Assembly (NCBI GenBank): GCA_965243835.1
Contig: OZ251578.1
Location: 2,852,001-2,916,000 of the forward strand
Reading direction: 5' to 3'
Source: G965202665 sp965243835
GTDB lineage: Bacteria > Actinomycetota > Acidimicrobiia > Spongiisociales > Spongiisociaceae
DNA length: 64,000 nt
Part shown: positions 9,717 through 18,405 of the stretch, in pieces
Numbering within the stretch: the first letter of the stretch is position 1
Layout of the letters: each line of letters starts with the position of its first letter
Program-made: the position numbers and the translations under genes
The notes under the pieces: generated by a model
Database searches by the model: none
The model's input: only the letters and a program-made list of their open reading frames with translations
Told to the model about the DNA's origin: nothing

Positions 9717-11183
9717 ATGGACGTTTCCTACCTGGCGGCGGCCCCCGTAATCCTGTTGCTGGCGGGGGCGTTGGCGGTTTTGATGGTGGACGTGTTCGCC
9801 CGCCCCCCGGCCCGCGTCCACGCCTGGTTGGCCGCCGTCTCCTACCTGGCGGCGGCCGGGGCGGTAGTCGGGCAGTGGAGGCGTGTGGCCGTCGACGGCG
9901 GCTCCCTGTCCTTCGGGGAAACGGTGTTGCTGGCGCAACACACCGTGGCCCTGCAGGGGATTCTGCTGACGGCCGCCGCCCTGGGAACGTTGGCCGCTTG
10001 GCGGATGCTGGCCAGTCTGGGAGGCCGCACCGCGGAAGGGGTTTGCCTGGTTCTGGCGGCGGCGGCCGGGTTTGTTTTGATGTCCGTCTCCATCCACTTG
10101 GTGCTCCTGTTCATAGCTTTGGAAATCGGCTCCATCGCCCTCTACGCGCTGACCGGAATAGTGCGCAACTCGCCGGCGGGCGGGGAGGCGGCCGTCAAAT
10201 ACTTTCTGCTGGGGGCGTTCGCTTCCGCCATTTTCATCTACGGGGGGGCACTGGTGTTCGCCGGAACCGGGGAGATGGACCTGTTGGGCGTCTCCTCCTT
10301 TTTGGGATCGAATGTGGTGTTGCGCCCGACGGTGATCCTGATCGGGGCGGGACTGCTGGTGGTGGGGATGTCGTTCAAAGTAACCGCCGCCCCTTTCCAC
10401 TCCTGGGCCCCCGATGTCTATCAGGGAGCCCCGGCCGGGGCGGTGGGCTTTATGGCGGCGGTCGCCAAAGTGGGCGGGTTCGCCGCTTTGCTGAACATCC
10501 TGTTCCTGGGCTTCAGCCGTTATCAGGAGGCGTGGGCGGACGGGATCGCGGTTTTGGCGGCGGCCTCCATGGCGGCCGGGACTTTGCTGGCCATAGTGCA
10601 AAACGATGTGCGGCGCATGCTGGCCTACTCGGGGGTGGCCCACGCCGGTTTCATCCTCACCGGAATGACCGCCGGGCTGGTCGGGATGGGAGGGGTGCTC
10701 TTCTACCTGGCCGTGTATTCGGTGATGGTGGTGGGAACTTTCGCGGCGGTGTCGGCGGTGAGCGGCGACCCTCCGCAAGGGCCCTCCGCCGACACTTTCG
10801 CCTTCTACCGGGGCCTGGGACGCCGCTCCCCCTGGGTGGCGGGGGTCCTGTCCCTGCTGTTGATCGGAATGTCGGGGATGCCGCTCACCGCCGGGTTCAT
10901 CGGCAAGTTCGAGGTGTTCCGGGCCGCGTGGAACGGCGGATTCCGATGGCTGGTGATAGTGGGCCTGCTGGCGTCGGTGGCGGCTTTCTTCTTCTACCTG
11001 CGCTTGATCGTCCTGATGTACTTCGGGTCCGACGAAACCGATGAAACCGCGGAATCCGCTGAAGAGGAGGGTTGCCCGGCGGGACGGACTCCGGCCTCGG
11101 TGCGGTGGACGTTGGCGGTTGCGGCGGCGGTCACTATCGGGTTGGGCGTATTCCCGGGCCCGTTGCTTGATTTCCTGGGCTGA
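9717..11183 (+). CDS. nuoN: NADH-quinone oxidoreductase subunit N
   Basis: This is the third antiporter-like subunit (488 aa). Characteristic segments are EIGSIALYALTG, AAVKYFLLGAFASAIFIYGG, KVTAAPFHSWAPDVYQGAP and RRMLAYSGVAHAGF. It is the last Complex I gene, and no spacer separates it from nuoM. An acidic loop (DETDETAESAEEEG, near residue 445) before the last helix is a local insertion. The complex passes electrons to menaquinone, consistent with menA at 21.9 kb. Confidence 0.96.
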   Translation: MDVSYLAAAPVILLLAGALAVLMVDVFARPPARVHAWLAAVSYLAAAGAVVGQWRRVAVDGGSLSFGETVLLAQHTVALQGILLTAAALGTLAAWRMLASLGGRTAEGVCLVLAAAAGFVLMSVSIHLVLLFIALEIGSIALYALTGIVRNSPAGGEAAVKYFLLGAFASAIFIYGGALVFAGTGEMDLLGVSSFLGSNVVLRPTVILIGAGLLVVGMSFKVTAAPFHSWAPDVYQGAPAGAVGFMAAVAKVGGFAALLNILFLGFSRYQEAWADGIAVLAAASMAAGTLLAIVQNDVRRMLAYSGVAHAGFILTGMTAGLVGMGGVLFYLAVYSVMVVGTFAAVSAVSGDPPQGPSADTFAFYRGLGRRSPWVAGVLSLLLIGMSGMPLTAGFIGKFEVFRAAWNGGFRWLVIVGLLASVAAFFFYLRLIVLMYFGSDETDETAESAEEEGCPAGRTPASVRWTLAVAAAVTIGLGVFPGPLLDFLG

Positions 11184-11198
11184 CCGGGCCGGGCCGGT

Positions 11199-12362
11199 AT
11201 GAGAGGCGGTCTCCTGCGCTCGGCCCTGGTTTTGGTGGCGGCGGCAACCGGGCTGGCGGCAACGGGAGCGACGGGGGCCGGGGCGGCGGGAGCGGAGCGT
11301 CTGGCCTCCCGGACGGCGGCCGACGTAGTGCTGGTCGCGGAGGGGGACGTGGTGGCCGACGACCTGTACGCGGCCGGGCAGGTGATCATCATCAACGGGA
11401 CGGTGGAAGGCGATCTTCTTTTCTGGGCGGGGAACCGGCTGGAAATCAACGGCGAAGTGACCGGGGACGTGACCGGAGTGGCGGGCAGGGCGCGCATCAA
11501 CGGACGGGTGGGCGGGTCGGTGCGGGTGGCGGGCTGGGATGTGGCGACCGGAGGGGAGGTGGCGGGGGATATGTTCGGCGTCGGATGGCGGGTGGCGGCC
11601 GCAGGAACGGTGGGACGGGACGTTCTGGCCTGGGCGCGCAACCTGGCGGCCGCCGGGGAGACGAGACGCGACATCGCGGGCCAGGCGTGGGGGACGGCCT
11701 TGTTGTCCGGGCGGGTGGGGAGGGACGTGGAAATAACCGTGGACCGACTGCGGGTGACATCCGGGGCCGAGATCGCCGAAGACCTGGTGTACCGCAGCCC
11801 CCGCCCGGCGGACATTTCCCCGCAGGCGACGGTGGGGGGCAACCTGATCCGGCGCAACCCCCTGCTCCCCAACCTGAGCGTGCGAGCCGCCCGCACCAGC
11901 GTGCTGGCCGCGGCCTGGCTGGCTTACATCCTGGTCGGCCTGTTGTTCATCCGCTCCCCCCGCTGTCAGCAGGCCGCCCAACGGCTGCGCATCCGGCCTT
12001 GGGCGTGCCTGGGTTGGGGGTCGACGTTGCTGTTGGGGACTCCCTTGTTGGCCGCGATCTCCCTGGGGACGGTGATCGCCTTCGCCGGTTGGAACTTGTG
12101 GGTGATGTTGGGATACGCCCTCCTCGGGGCGTTTCTGGTTGCGGTTTGGGGATTGACGGCCGTCTTCGCTTCCGTTCCGGCGCTGGCCGCGGCCGGACGC
12201 CGTCTGTCCCGGGGACGGCTGGGCCCCTACGGGGCGTTCGCGGCGGCCGCCCCGGTAGCGGGGGCCCTGACCGCCTTCCCCTACTACATCGGACCGGCCT
12301 TGTTGTTGGCGGCCGCCCTGTTCGGGGCCGGTTCCCTCGCCGGCCGCTCCTCCCCCCGGTAA
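11199..12362 (+). CDS. bactofilin-like beta-repeat protein with C-terminal membrane domain
   Basis: 387 aa. An N-terminal signal or anchor helix (residues 8-30) is followed by about 170 residues of short beta-repeats (IIINGTVEGDLLFWAGN, LEINGEVTGDVTGVAG, ARINGRVGGSVRVAG), the ladder pattern of bactofilin or polymer-forming cytoskeletal domains. The C-terminal 160 residues hold four or five hydrophobic helices. Such proteins are predicted to polymerise at the envelope; here the ladder would lie outside if the first helix is a signal peptide. It starts 15 bases after nuoN on the same strand and is probably co-transcribed with it, but nothing links it to respiration. The exact role is unknown. 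Confidence 0.7.
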   Translation: MRGGLLRSALVLVAAATGLAATGATGAGAAGAERLASRTAADVVLVAEGDVVADDLYAAGQVIIINGTVEGDLLFWAGNRLEINGEVTGDVTGVAGRARINGRVGGSVRVAGWDVATGGEVAGDMFGVGWRVAAAGTVGRDVLAWARNLAAAGETRRDIAGQAWGTALLSGRVGRDVEITVDRLRVTSGAEIAEDLVYRSPRPADISPQATVGGNLIRRNPLLPNLSVRAARTSVLAAAWLAYILVGLLFIRSPRCQQAAQRLRIRPWACLGWGSTLLLGTPLLAAISLGTVIAFAGWNLWVMLGYALLGAFLVAVWGLTAVFASVPALAAAGRRLSRGRLGPYGAFAAAAPVAGALTAFPYYIGPALLLAAALFGAGSLAGRSSPR

Positions 12363-12395
12363 CCCGCGCCGGCTCACATCGGACTAAAACCGGAA

Positions 12396-14483
12396 TCAAA
12401 CCAGATAGAAGAGGTTTACTTCCCCGTTGCGGATGCGGGCGGTGATGTGCGTAAAGTCTTCATCTTCCGCTTCCCGCAAGAATTGGTCATAGGATATGGG
12501 CCCCCCGTCCGGGTCGAAGTACTGGTCGTTGACGTCGGGGAGCAACAGCAACACCTCGGGGTCGTCGCCGCCGGTGGTCACCACCAGGGCTTCGTTGTCG
12601 GGGCTCTTGTACAGGATTTCAACGTTTTCATAGGAACCTACGTCCGGTTCCTCCCCCCACCAATGACGGGCTGATTTGCTGAGCGCCCCGTCGGCGGTGC
12701 GGGCCACGAGTTTTTCGATGGTCCCGGCCCGGGAGTCGCGGGAGTAGGAGAACCGCAACATCCCCCGGCTGTTGGTGTTGTTGCTCACGGCCGGGTCGCT
12801 CGCCGAGCCGCCCAGCCCGTTTTCCCGGTCGGACCAGACGTTGATCCTCGCCCCCCGGATGGGGGTCCCGTACTGATCGGTCAAGATCACGGTCACATCG
12901 TTGGTCGGCCCCGACCCGGAGGAGCTGGCCCGGTGGTAGGCCGGTTCCTGCTCGATGAGAAGGCTGGTGGGAACGGCGGGGGCGTCGTCCCAGTCCACCG
13001 TCCGCCGGTTGCTCACCACGCCCAACGTGGATTCGTCGTCGATGCGCAAGGTGGCGGAAATGTCGCTCACGTTCAGTTCCACTTTGGTGAAATCATTGGC
13101 GAAGGAGGAGGGGTCGTTGTAGCGCAGGGTGCGCACCGCCCGGCCCGAGGAGTCGGTAGTGAGGGTTTGCGTTCGGCTGGCGGCAACCCCGGAGGCGTTG
13201 ACGTAGAGGCGGAGCCGGAAGGTTATTCCCCGCCGGGAAATCTCCGTTCCGTCCTCGTCCACCACCTGAAAGGTGAAGCGAACCGGGGAGCCGTAGGCCA
13301 TCCGCAGGGCCCCTTCCGGCATATCGTCGGTTATGCGCAGGGCGGCCGCCCCCTTGTCGGCCGTGAACCGCAACCGGGCGAAGTCGACATGGTCGGCGTC
13401 GAACACATCCCCCGCATCGCCCGCCCAGGCCCAAACCGTCAACGAGTTGGGCAGGGGCAACGTAAAAGAGAGGTTGCCCTGCCGGTCCGTGTAGGCGTCG
13501 CCCTCGTCGATTACGCAGGTTCCGGAACTATCGGGGAAGCCGGTGACCAGACTGGAGAAGCATTTACCGTCCCGGGCGATGGCCTGGTTGGCCACCCGGG
13601 CGGTGAAAATGTCCACCGGCCGGTCCTGGAAGGGGGCGTGGTCATCGGTGCGCACCGAAGCCGTCACCCGTACCCGGTCCCCCGCGGTAGCGGACAAGGT
13701 TTCGGTCTGCAAGGTCACCCCGGCCGGGCGGGCGGCGGTGTGGGCCAAGGCCCGGGTGATGAATGCCGCCATCTGCCCGCGGGTGACGGGTTGTCCGGGG
13801 GAAAATGCGTTGTAAGCGGTTCCGGTGGTGACCCCCATTTCATACAAGCGGCGAATGTCTTCATATGTCCCCCGGTTCAATCCGCCGAGGTCGGTGAAAA
13901 TTTCGTCATCGGGCCGGACGTCTTCAATAGCGGTTCCGCCCGGCCCGACCGGGGCCGCCCGCAGAAAACGGGCCAGGAATTGGGCCATCTGCGAGCGGGT
14001 TACCGCCTCCCCGGGAGCGAAGGAGGTGAGGGTCCGGCCCCGGGCGATCCCCAACGCCGCCAGCTGGTTGATGGCCCGCACCGTCCCGGCGGGCAGATGG
14101 CCGATATCGGTGAAACCCTGGTCGGGGACCACCATCACTTCAATCCCCGCCGGCAGGGCCGCCCGAATCAGGAACCGGGCCATCTGCGCCCGGGTGACCA
14201 CATCCCCCGGCTCAAACCGGTCGGGGCTGCGGCCCAGGGTTATCCGGTAGTGGGCCAAGCAGTCCACCGCCTCCTGAAAAGCCCGGGGGACATCGGTGAA
14301 ACCGGCGGGCTCGGCGGCCGGCCCCACGCAGGCCGAATAGAGGGGCAGGTCGTCGGGGCTCCCGTCCCGGGCGGCGACCGGGTGCAGAGGAGCCAAGGCG
14401 GCTATGGCGACGAGGAGGGCGGCCGCTGACAGGCCGATGATCCGGGCGGAGGTTGCCCTCGTCGGGGTTGATCCGTCTTTCAC
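12396..14483 (-). CDS. S-layer-homology surface protein with Ig-like domains
   Basis: 695 aa from the GTG at 14483. A signal peptide (AALLVAIAALAPLHPVAA) precedes three SLH domains (about residues 60-235) with repeated motifs such as FEPGDVVTRAQMARFLIRA, FAPGEAVTRSQMAQFLARF and FSPGQPVTRGQMAAFITRA. Two or more Big-1/invasin-like beta domains follow (NDVTVILTDQYGTPIRGARI; VRFTFQVVDEDGTEISRR). SLH domains anchor proteins to the cell wall, so this is a surface or S-layer-associated protein. The GTG was chosen because a -10 box TAATTT (14491-14496) lies seven bases upstream, which makes the mRNA leaderless; an ATG at 14492 is the alternative. It is divergent from the quinone oxidoreductase gene. 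Confidence 0.85.
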   Translation of the reverse strand: MKDGSTPTRATSARIIGLSAAALLVAIAALAPLHPVAARDGSPDDLPLYSACVGPAAEPAGFTDVPRAFQEAVDCLAHYRITLGRSPDRFEPGDVVTRAQMARFLIRAALPAGIEVMVVPDQGFTDIGHLPAGTVRAINQLAALGIARGRTLTSFAPGEAVTRSQMAQFLARFLRAAPVGPGGTAIEDVRPDDEIFTDLGGLNRGTYEDIRRLYEMGVTTGTAYNAFSPGQPVTRGQMAAFITRALAHTAARPAGVTLQTETLSATAGDRVRVTASVRTDDHAPFQDRPVDIFTARVANQAIARDGKCFSSLVTGFPDSSGTCVIDEGDAYTDRQGNLSFTLPLPNSLTVWAWAGDAGDVFDADHVDFARLRFTADKGAAALRITDDMPEGALRMAYGSPVRFTFQVVDEDGTEISRRGITFRLRLYVNASGVAASRTQTLTTDSSGRAVRTLRYNDPSSFANDFTKVELNVSDISATLRIDDESTLGVVSNRRTVDWDDAPAVPTSLLIEQEPAYHRASSSGSGPTNDVTVILTDQYGTPIRGARINVWSDRENGLGGSASDPAVSNNTNSRGMLRFSYSRDSRAGTIEKLVARTADGALSKSARHWWGEEPDVGSYENVEILYKSPDNEALVVTTGGDDPEVLLLLPDVNDQYFDPDGGPISYDQFLREAEDEDFTHITARIRNGEVNLFYLV

Positions 14484-14490
14484 ACCGCCC

Positions 14491-14496
14491 AAATTA
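14491..14496 (-). promoter_or_regulatory. -10 box of leaderless SLH gene
   Basis: TAATTT on the minus strand is followed by seven bases (GGGCGGT) and then the GTG that opens the SLH reading frame. There is no Shine-Dalgarno. Transcription starting at the usual distance would begin at the start codon. Confidence 0.55.
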
Positions 14497-14539
14497 CACC
14501 CTTTCGCCGATTATCGGCGCAGTTCCGGTTCGGCCCGGC

Positions 14540-14545
14540 TATCTT
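14540..14545 (+). promoter_or_regulatory. possible -10 box upstream of qor
   Basis: TATCTT lies 35 bases before the qor start, in the divergent 97-base region shared with the SLH gene. No convincing -35 is visible at 17 bases. Confidence 0.35.
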
Positions 14546-14580
14546 TAGCGGCGAAACAAGGCGGCCGGGGAGGTAAGGGA

Positions 14581-15543
14581 ATGCGGGCAACGGTGATCAG
14601 GGAACATGGAGGTCCGGAGGTGTTGCGCACCGAGTCGGTGGAGGAACCGACGGCCGGGCCGGGACAGGCGGTGGTCAAAATAGCCGCCGCCGGTCTGAAT
14701 TTCATCGACGTCTATCACCGGAACGGCCTCTATCCCCGCGAGATGCCCTTCACCCCCGGTATGGAGGCGGCCGGGGTGGTGGAGTCGACGGGCCCCGATG
14801 TTTCCGGGACGGCGGCGGGCGACCGGGTGATGTGGTGCACCTCCCCCGGGGCCTACGCCGCGGCGGCCGCGGTGCCGGCGGAAGCCCTGATCCCGATACC
14901 GGACGGGGTTTCGTTGGAAACGGCGGCGGCCGTCGCCCTGCAGGGCCTGACCGCGCAATATTTGGTGCGGGATACTTTCCCGCTGGGGGAGGGCGATTCG
15001 TGCCTAATCCACGCCGGAGCGGGCGGAGTGGGATTGTTGCTGACGCAGGCCGCCAAACGACTGGGGGCGACGGTCTACGCCACGGTCGGCTCCGAGGAGA
15101 AGGCGGATCTGTCCCGGGCGGCCGGGGCGGATCACGTAATCGTCTACACACGGGAGGACTTTGCGGAGCGTGTGCGGGAAATCGGCGGCGAGCAATGCCT
15201 GGATGCGGTGTACGACGGGGTGGGCAAAGCCACCATGGCCGCCGGGCTGGACCTGTTGCGCCCCCGGGGAGTGATGGCCGCCTTCGGCAACGCCTCCGGC
15301 CCCCCCGACCCGGTGGATCCGCTGACCCTGGGCAAGGCTTCCCTGTTCCTGACCCGCCCCAGCCTGTTCCACTACGCCCGCACCCGGGACGAACTCCTAT
15401 CCCGCGCCCAAGAAGTGTTCACCTGGATCGCCGACGGCCTGCAAGTCCGGATCGGCGCCCGTTACCCCCTAGACCAAGCCGCCTCCGCCCACCGCGCCCT
15501 AGAGTCCCGCTCCACCACCGGCAAAGTCCTACTAATCCCCTAA
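14581..15543 (+). CDS. qor: NADPH:quinone oxidoreductase (zeta-crystallin type)
   Basis: 320 aa, zinc-independent medium-chain dehydrogenase/reductase. The N-terminal GroES-like fold carries NFIDVYHRNGLYP, and the nucleotide fold carries HAGAGGVGLLLTQAAKRLG, the AGGVG NADPH motif typical of quinone reductases of the QOR1 class. The ATG at 14581 is preceded by GGGGAGGTAAGG, a good ribosome site; codons upstream in the same frame run into the SLH promoter and were rejected. The last 60 bases are notably A+C-rich on the + strand, in line with the strand bias seen elsewhere. Confidence 0.9.
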   Translation: MRATVIREHGGPEVLRTESVEEPTAGPGQAVVKIAAAGLNFIDVYHRNGLYPREMPFTPGMEAAGVVESTGPDVSGTAAGDRVMWCTSPGAYAAAAAVPAEALIPIPDGVSLETAAAVALQGLTAQYLVRDTFPLGEGDSCLIHAGAGGVGLLLTQAAKRLGATVYATVGSEEKADLSRAAGADHVIVYTREDFAERVREIGGEQCLDAVYDGVGKATMAAGLDLLRPRGVMAAFGNASGPPDPVDPLTLGKASLFLTRPSLFHYARTRDELLSRAQEVFTWIADGLQVRIGARYPLDQAASAHRALESRSTTGKVLLIP

Positions 15544-15648
15544 CCCGCCTATGTCACAACTAATAATGGTGATGTGCCTAATAAATTTAGACATCCTGCT
15601 AATCAAAAAACGGGGATACTCTTTTCGTAAACCAGAGACAAAGAGTAA

Positions 15649-15683
15649 CACAAGGTCAAGATTTGGCGGTCGGTGACCTTGTG
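15649..15683. promoter_or_regulatory. 10-bp perfect inverted repeat
   Basis: The arms CACAAGGTCA (15649-15658) and TGACCTTGTG (15674-15683) are exact reverse complements around a 15-base centre. There is no T-run after it, so it is not a standard terminator. It lies in the 263-base AT-richer gap between qor and the insertion sequence (15544-15806), in which no gene was seen. It may be an operator or a transcript hairpin. Confidence 0.5.
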
Positions 15684-15806
15684 CAACGCCTTGTCTCCTT
15701 GCGTACACCGCGCCACGGTATCCGTATCCCTTTTTATCAACCGGGCAGTCTCCGCCAAGTCATATATTCCCTCGCCAAAAAGAGGCGGGCCAGTGTCAGG
15801 ATTATT

Positions 15807-15829
15807 GGCTCTTCAGGTTTTAAGGGGGA
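15807..15829 (+). repeat. left inverted repeat of the ISL3 element
   Basis: GGCTCTTCAGGTTTTAAGGG and three more bases. It matches the right end after one or two small gaps. Confidence 0.75.
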
Positions 15830-17107
15830 GTGAGGGTGGGGAGTAGGTTCGGGTTGGGTTTGCCTGCGTAGAGGAGGGCCCGGGTTCGGTAGTTGCGGAA
15901 CCCGAACGTTGCGCGTTTTATGCGTTTGATGAGATTGTTGACCGCTTCGGTGGACGCGTTGGTGACCCGGGCGCGGTGCCAGGCCACGATCTGGGGGCGC
16001 CAGGTTTGGAGGGTTTTGCCGAGTTGGTTGACTTCCGGGGGGCAGGACTCGTGTTGCAGGTCCTGGGCGAGCAGGCGGACGTAATCGTCGGCGTCTTGGG
16101 GGTCGGTGGTTTGGTAAATTTTTGCCGGACGGTTTCTTTAGCGTGCCAGCCTTGGCGGACTTCCCCGCGGGGGTCTCCCGAGTCGAGGAGGCTCCGCAGG
16201 CGCCTCTTGCCGTTGTCGTCGAGTTTCTCGTAGGCGCGGGTAAGCAGGTTGCGTATCAGGTAGAGGGGGTCTTGTTTCCGGCCGCGGCGCCCGTGGGTTT
16301 CTTCCTGCACGCGGCGGCGGGTTTGGGTCAAGCGGCGGTTGGCTACCCCGACGACGTGGAACGGGTCCGCGACCTGCTCCGCCCAAGGCAGCGCCTGGTT
16401 GTAGGCGGCCTGGTAAGCCCGGGACAAATCCAGCACCGCCCATTGGATGCCCTCCCGCCACCAAGCGGGGCGGGAAAGCAGCCATTGGGCGGCTGTTTTA
16501 GCGTCTTCTGCCTGGGAATATGTCAATCAGCTGACCCTTGCGGACGTCCACCGCCGACGTCATCCACATCCTGGTATGCCACTTCCCGCGGCGTTGGAAC
16601 AACGTTTCGTCCAGGCCCAACGCGTCCACCGCCCCCACCCGCTCCGTGTCCGCCGCCAGCAACGCTTCCCCCCACCGGTCCACCGCCCTGTCTACCGTAT
16701 CCCAAGCGCATCCCAGATCCGCGGCTATCTCAGCCGCCGTCCGACCCCGCCTCCCCACCTGCTCGGTCGCCCACCGCCCCGCCCGGCTGGTCACCCGCGA
16801 CCGCGCAGGAGCGATCCGCTCCTCCTGCTCGGTGAACGAAAGCCACCTCGCACTCCGAAGACGGACACTGCCACCGGCGTTTCCGCCACACCAACCGCAC
16901 CGGCGCCTCGAACACCGGCAGATCCGCCAAAACCACCTCCCGCGTCTCCTTCGCCCATACCCCGCCGCCACACCCCCCGCACACCGGCCGCCCCCGCAAG
17001 CACACCACCACCCGCAACACCCCATCCTCCTCCTCCCTCCACCCCACCACCTCCACATCCCCCAAACCCACCCACACCTCATTCGCCCGACTAAGATCCT
17101 CCTCCAC
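15820..17107 (-). pseudogene. ISL3-family transposase with three frameshifts
   Basis: The coding pieces can be joined in order. From the GTG at 17107, an N-terminal zinc-finger part (CGGCGGGVWAKETREV, RRWQCPSSECEVAF) runs to about 16838. A second frame (TEQEERIAPARSRVTSRAGR; DLGCAWDTVDRAVDRW; LGLDETLFQRRGKWHT, containing a DDE aspartate) runs to about 16510. A third frame (AVLDLSRAYQAAYNQALPWA; DPFHVVGVANRRL, second aspartate) runs to about 16122. A fourth (TNASTEAVNNLIKRIKRATF, catalytic glutamate region, then GFRNYRTRALLYAGKPNPNL) ends at TAA 15820-15822. All family motifs survive, so the breaks are fairly recent, but no intact product can be made. The last break lies at an A5 run but does not match a standard slippery heptamer. 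Confidence 0.85.
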
Positions 17108-17208
17108 AAGGGGTCCTCCTGCTACTCGGCAACTGTTTACAACCCCGATTATGGAGGACCCCACCCCTAAAACCAAGCACCCCCCACCAACACCCCAAAA
17201 CCCCTACT

Positions 17209-17231
17209 CCCCCCTTAAACCGAGAAGAGCC
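17209..17231 (-). repeat. right inverted repeat of the ISL3 element
   Basis: Read on the minus strand it begins GGCTCTTCTCGGTTTAAGGG. The pairing with the left end is imperfect, as expected for an old copy. Confidence 0.75.
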
Positions 17232-17614
17232 CGTATACAAATCCCACTCCGGCGGGATGTTCCTCATATTGTCCGAACGACTATGCGCGGAGGAACACGG
17301 TTCGGTCGCTCTCGTGTATCCGACCGCTAGTTGCGGGGCGCCTTCCGCCAGCGGCGTTTGGAAATACCTGTTGGAACGGTTCCATCTGGAAACGGTGGTT
17401 ACGTCCCTTACGACTACAGCAAACAAACGACGCTGTACGATCCTCCCTAGACGAAACGCTTTGTTTAACAATGGGCTGGAACCGGGAAATGGTACAAAAA
17501 GCCCGGTTCGCCTTAGCCGAAGAACCCGCCATAACCGGCCACCCAGCCGGAGACCAAAACAGCCCCCCAAGTCGTGCCATCACGTTCGCGTCCTAATCCC
17601 GCCTTGCTCCAATA
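17232..17614. other. 383-bp gap without a recognisable gene
   Basis: Short frames exist on both strands (for instance 17257-17745 + and 17281-17583 -), but their products look like nothing known and overlap the end of the next gene. Nothing regulatory stands out. It is probably debris next to the dead insertion sequence. Confidence 0.4.
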
Positions 17615-18400
17615 TCAATAGTATCTGCGCGGCGGCCGTCTCCTACGGTTGCGCGATCCGCCCGACGAACGGCGACGGCTGGACCTCCTTTTTCGCTTTT
17701 CTCCCCTCAATATCATCGCCAAAGCAACCATTGTTGCGCCGATGATCGCTACCGTGAACGCGGACACGACCACCGTCAGGATGACGCACCACATCACCGC
17801 TCGGAATGCGCCGTAGGCAATGTCTTCTCCGCTAGTCCGGTGTTTCCAACTTCCGATGAACAGCAGGGCAATCCTAGCCACCGCCCACACCGCCAGCGAC
17901 ACCAGCAACCCCGCCCGGTAACCGGCGGTGGCTACCAAGTTAGCCCCAAGGCCAAGCATCAAGGCCGCTCCCAGGGCTTGCCAACCAGTCCAGCCCAAAA
18001 AGAGCCACTCTTTAATCAATTCCAAAAGGCGACGCCGCCCATGGATCGGTTGGGGAGGGCCTTCGGAGGAGCACTCGCACCCGTTGCGAATGTAGGAACG
18101 GGCCATCGCCTGTAGGCGCTGGTTGACACGTAGTCGGGTTTGGCCTTGCTCCAACACGCCCACTACCCAATAGTTGCAACGAGTGCACAGCAAGCCGCGC
18201 ACTTGGTCGCAGGCGTGGCAGTGGTCGATGTTGTCCAATCGCCGGTCGGGTTCTCGACCATACCGATTGCGGTAGACCTCTTTCACCTCCGCCCATGTCC
18301 GTTTGCATATTTCACAGCGGGGTCGGCTTCGAATTTCCCTTACCTGCTCCGAGGTCAGTCCGTACTTTTCCTCCGGAGTGTGGTAACGGCGACTTCGCAT
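17615..18400 (-). CDS. membrane-anchored endonuclease-VII/HNH-like protein
   Basis: 261 aa. Residues about 28-78 form a recombination-endonuclease-VII type zinc/HNH site: CEICKRTW, then NIDHCHACDQVRGLLCTRCN, giving CxxC...DHCH...RGLLCxxCN. Such ββα-metal nucleases cut DNA. Residues about 128-235 hold four hydrophobic segments, and the end is a very basic Arg/Ser tail (RRRSSGGSRNRRRRPP). The combination of a cytoplasmic nuclease-like head with membrane helices is unusual. The ATG is five bases after the stop of the upstream OCD-like gene, so it is the third gene of an operon fic - OCD-like - this gene. It has no Shine-Dalgarno of its own. Function not established. Confidence 0.65.
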   Translation of the reverse strand: MRSRRYHTPEEKYGLTSEQVREIRSRPRCEICKRTWAEVKEVYRNRYGREPDRRLDNIDHCHACDQVRGLLCTRCNYWVVGVLEQGQTRLRVNQRLQAMARSYIRNGCECSSEGPPQPIHGRRRLLELIKEWLFLGWTGWQALGAALMLGLGANLVATAGYRAGLLVSLAVWAVARIALLFIGSWKHRTSGEDIAYGAFRAVMWCVILTVVVSAFTVAIIGATMVALAMILRGEKRKRRSSRRRSSGGSRNRRRRPPRRYY

Positions 18401-18405
18401 AGCGG

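Larger units (their letters stand above)
15807..17231. mobile_element. ISL3-family insertion sequence, inactive
   Basis: 1425 bp bounded by imperfect inverted repeats: the left end starts GGCTCTTCAGGTTTTAAGGG at 15807, and the right end, read on the minus strand from 17231, starts GGCTCTTCTCGGTTTAAGGG. GGCTCTTC is a typical ISL3 tip. The eight bases outside each end (GGATTATT on the left, CGTATACA on the right) do not match, so no target duplication remains. The single transposase gene inside is broken by three frameshifts. Confidence 0.85.

Noticed and set aside
8127..12377. 1416-codon open frame antisense to nuoM, nuoN and the next gene
   Set aside because: Typical antisense artefact of high-GC coding sequence; Gln/His/Arg/Gly-rich and without domains.
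16110..16130. Programmed ribosomal frameshift in the transposase
   Set aside because: The A5 site does not match a slippery heptamer in the reading phase, and two further shifts would be needed, so decay is simpler.
17257..17745. 162-codon frame right of the IS
   Set aside because: No similarity to known proteins, no ribosome site, and it overlaps the 3' end of the nuclease-like gene.
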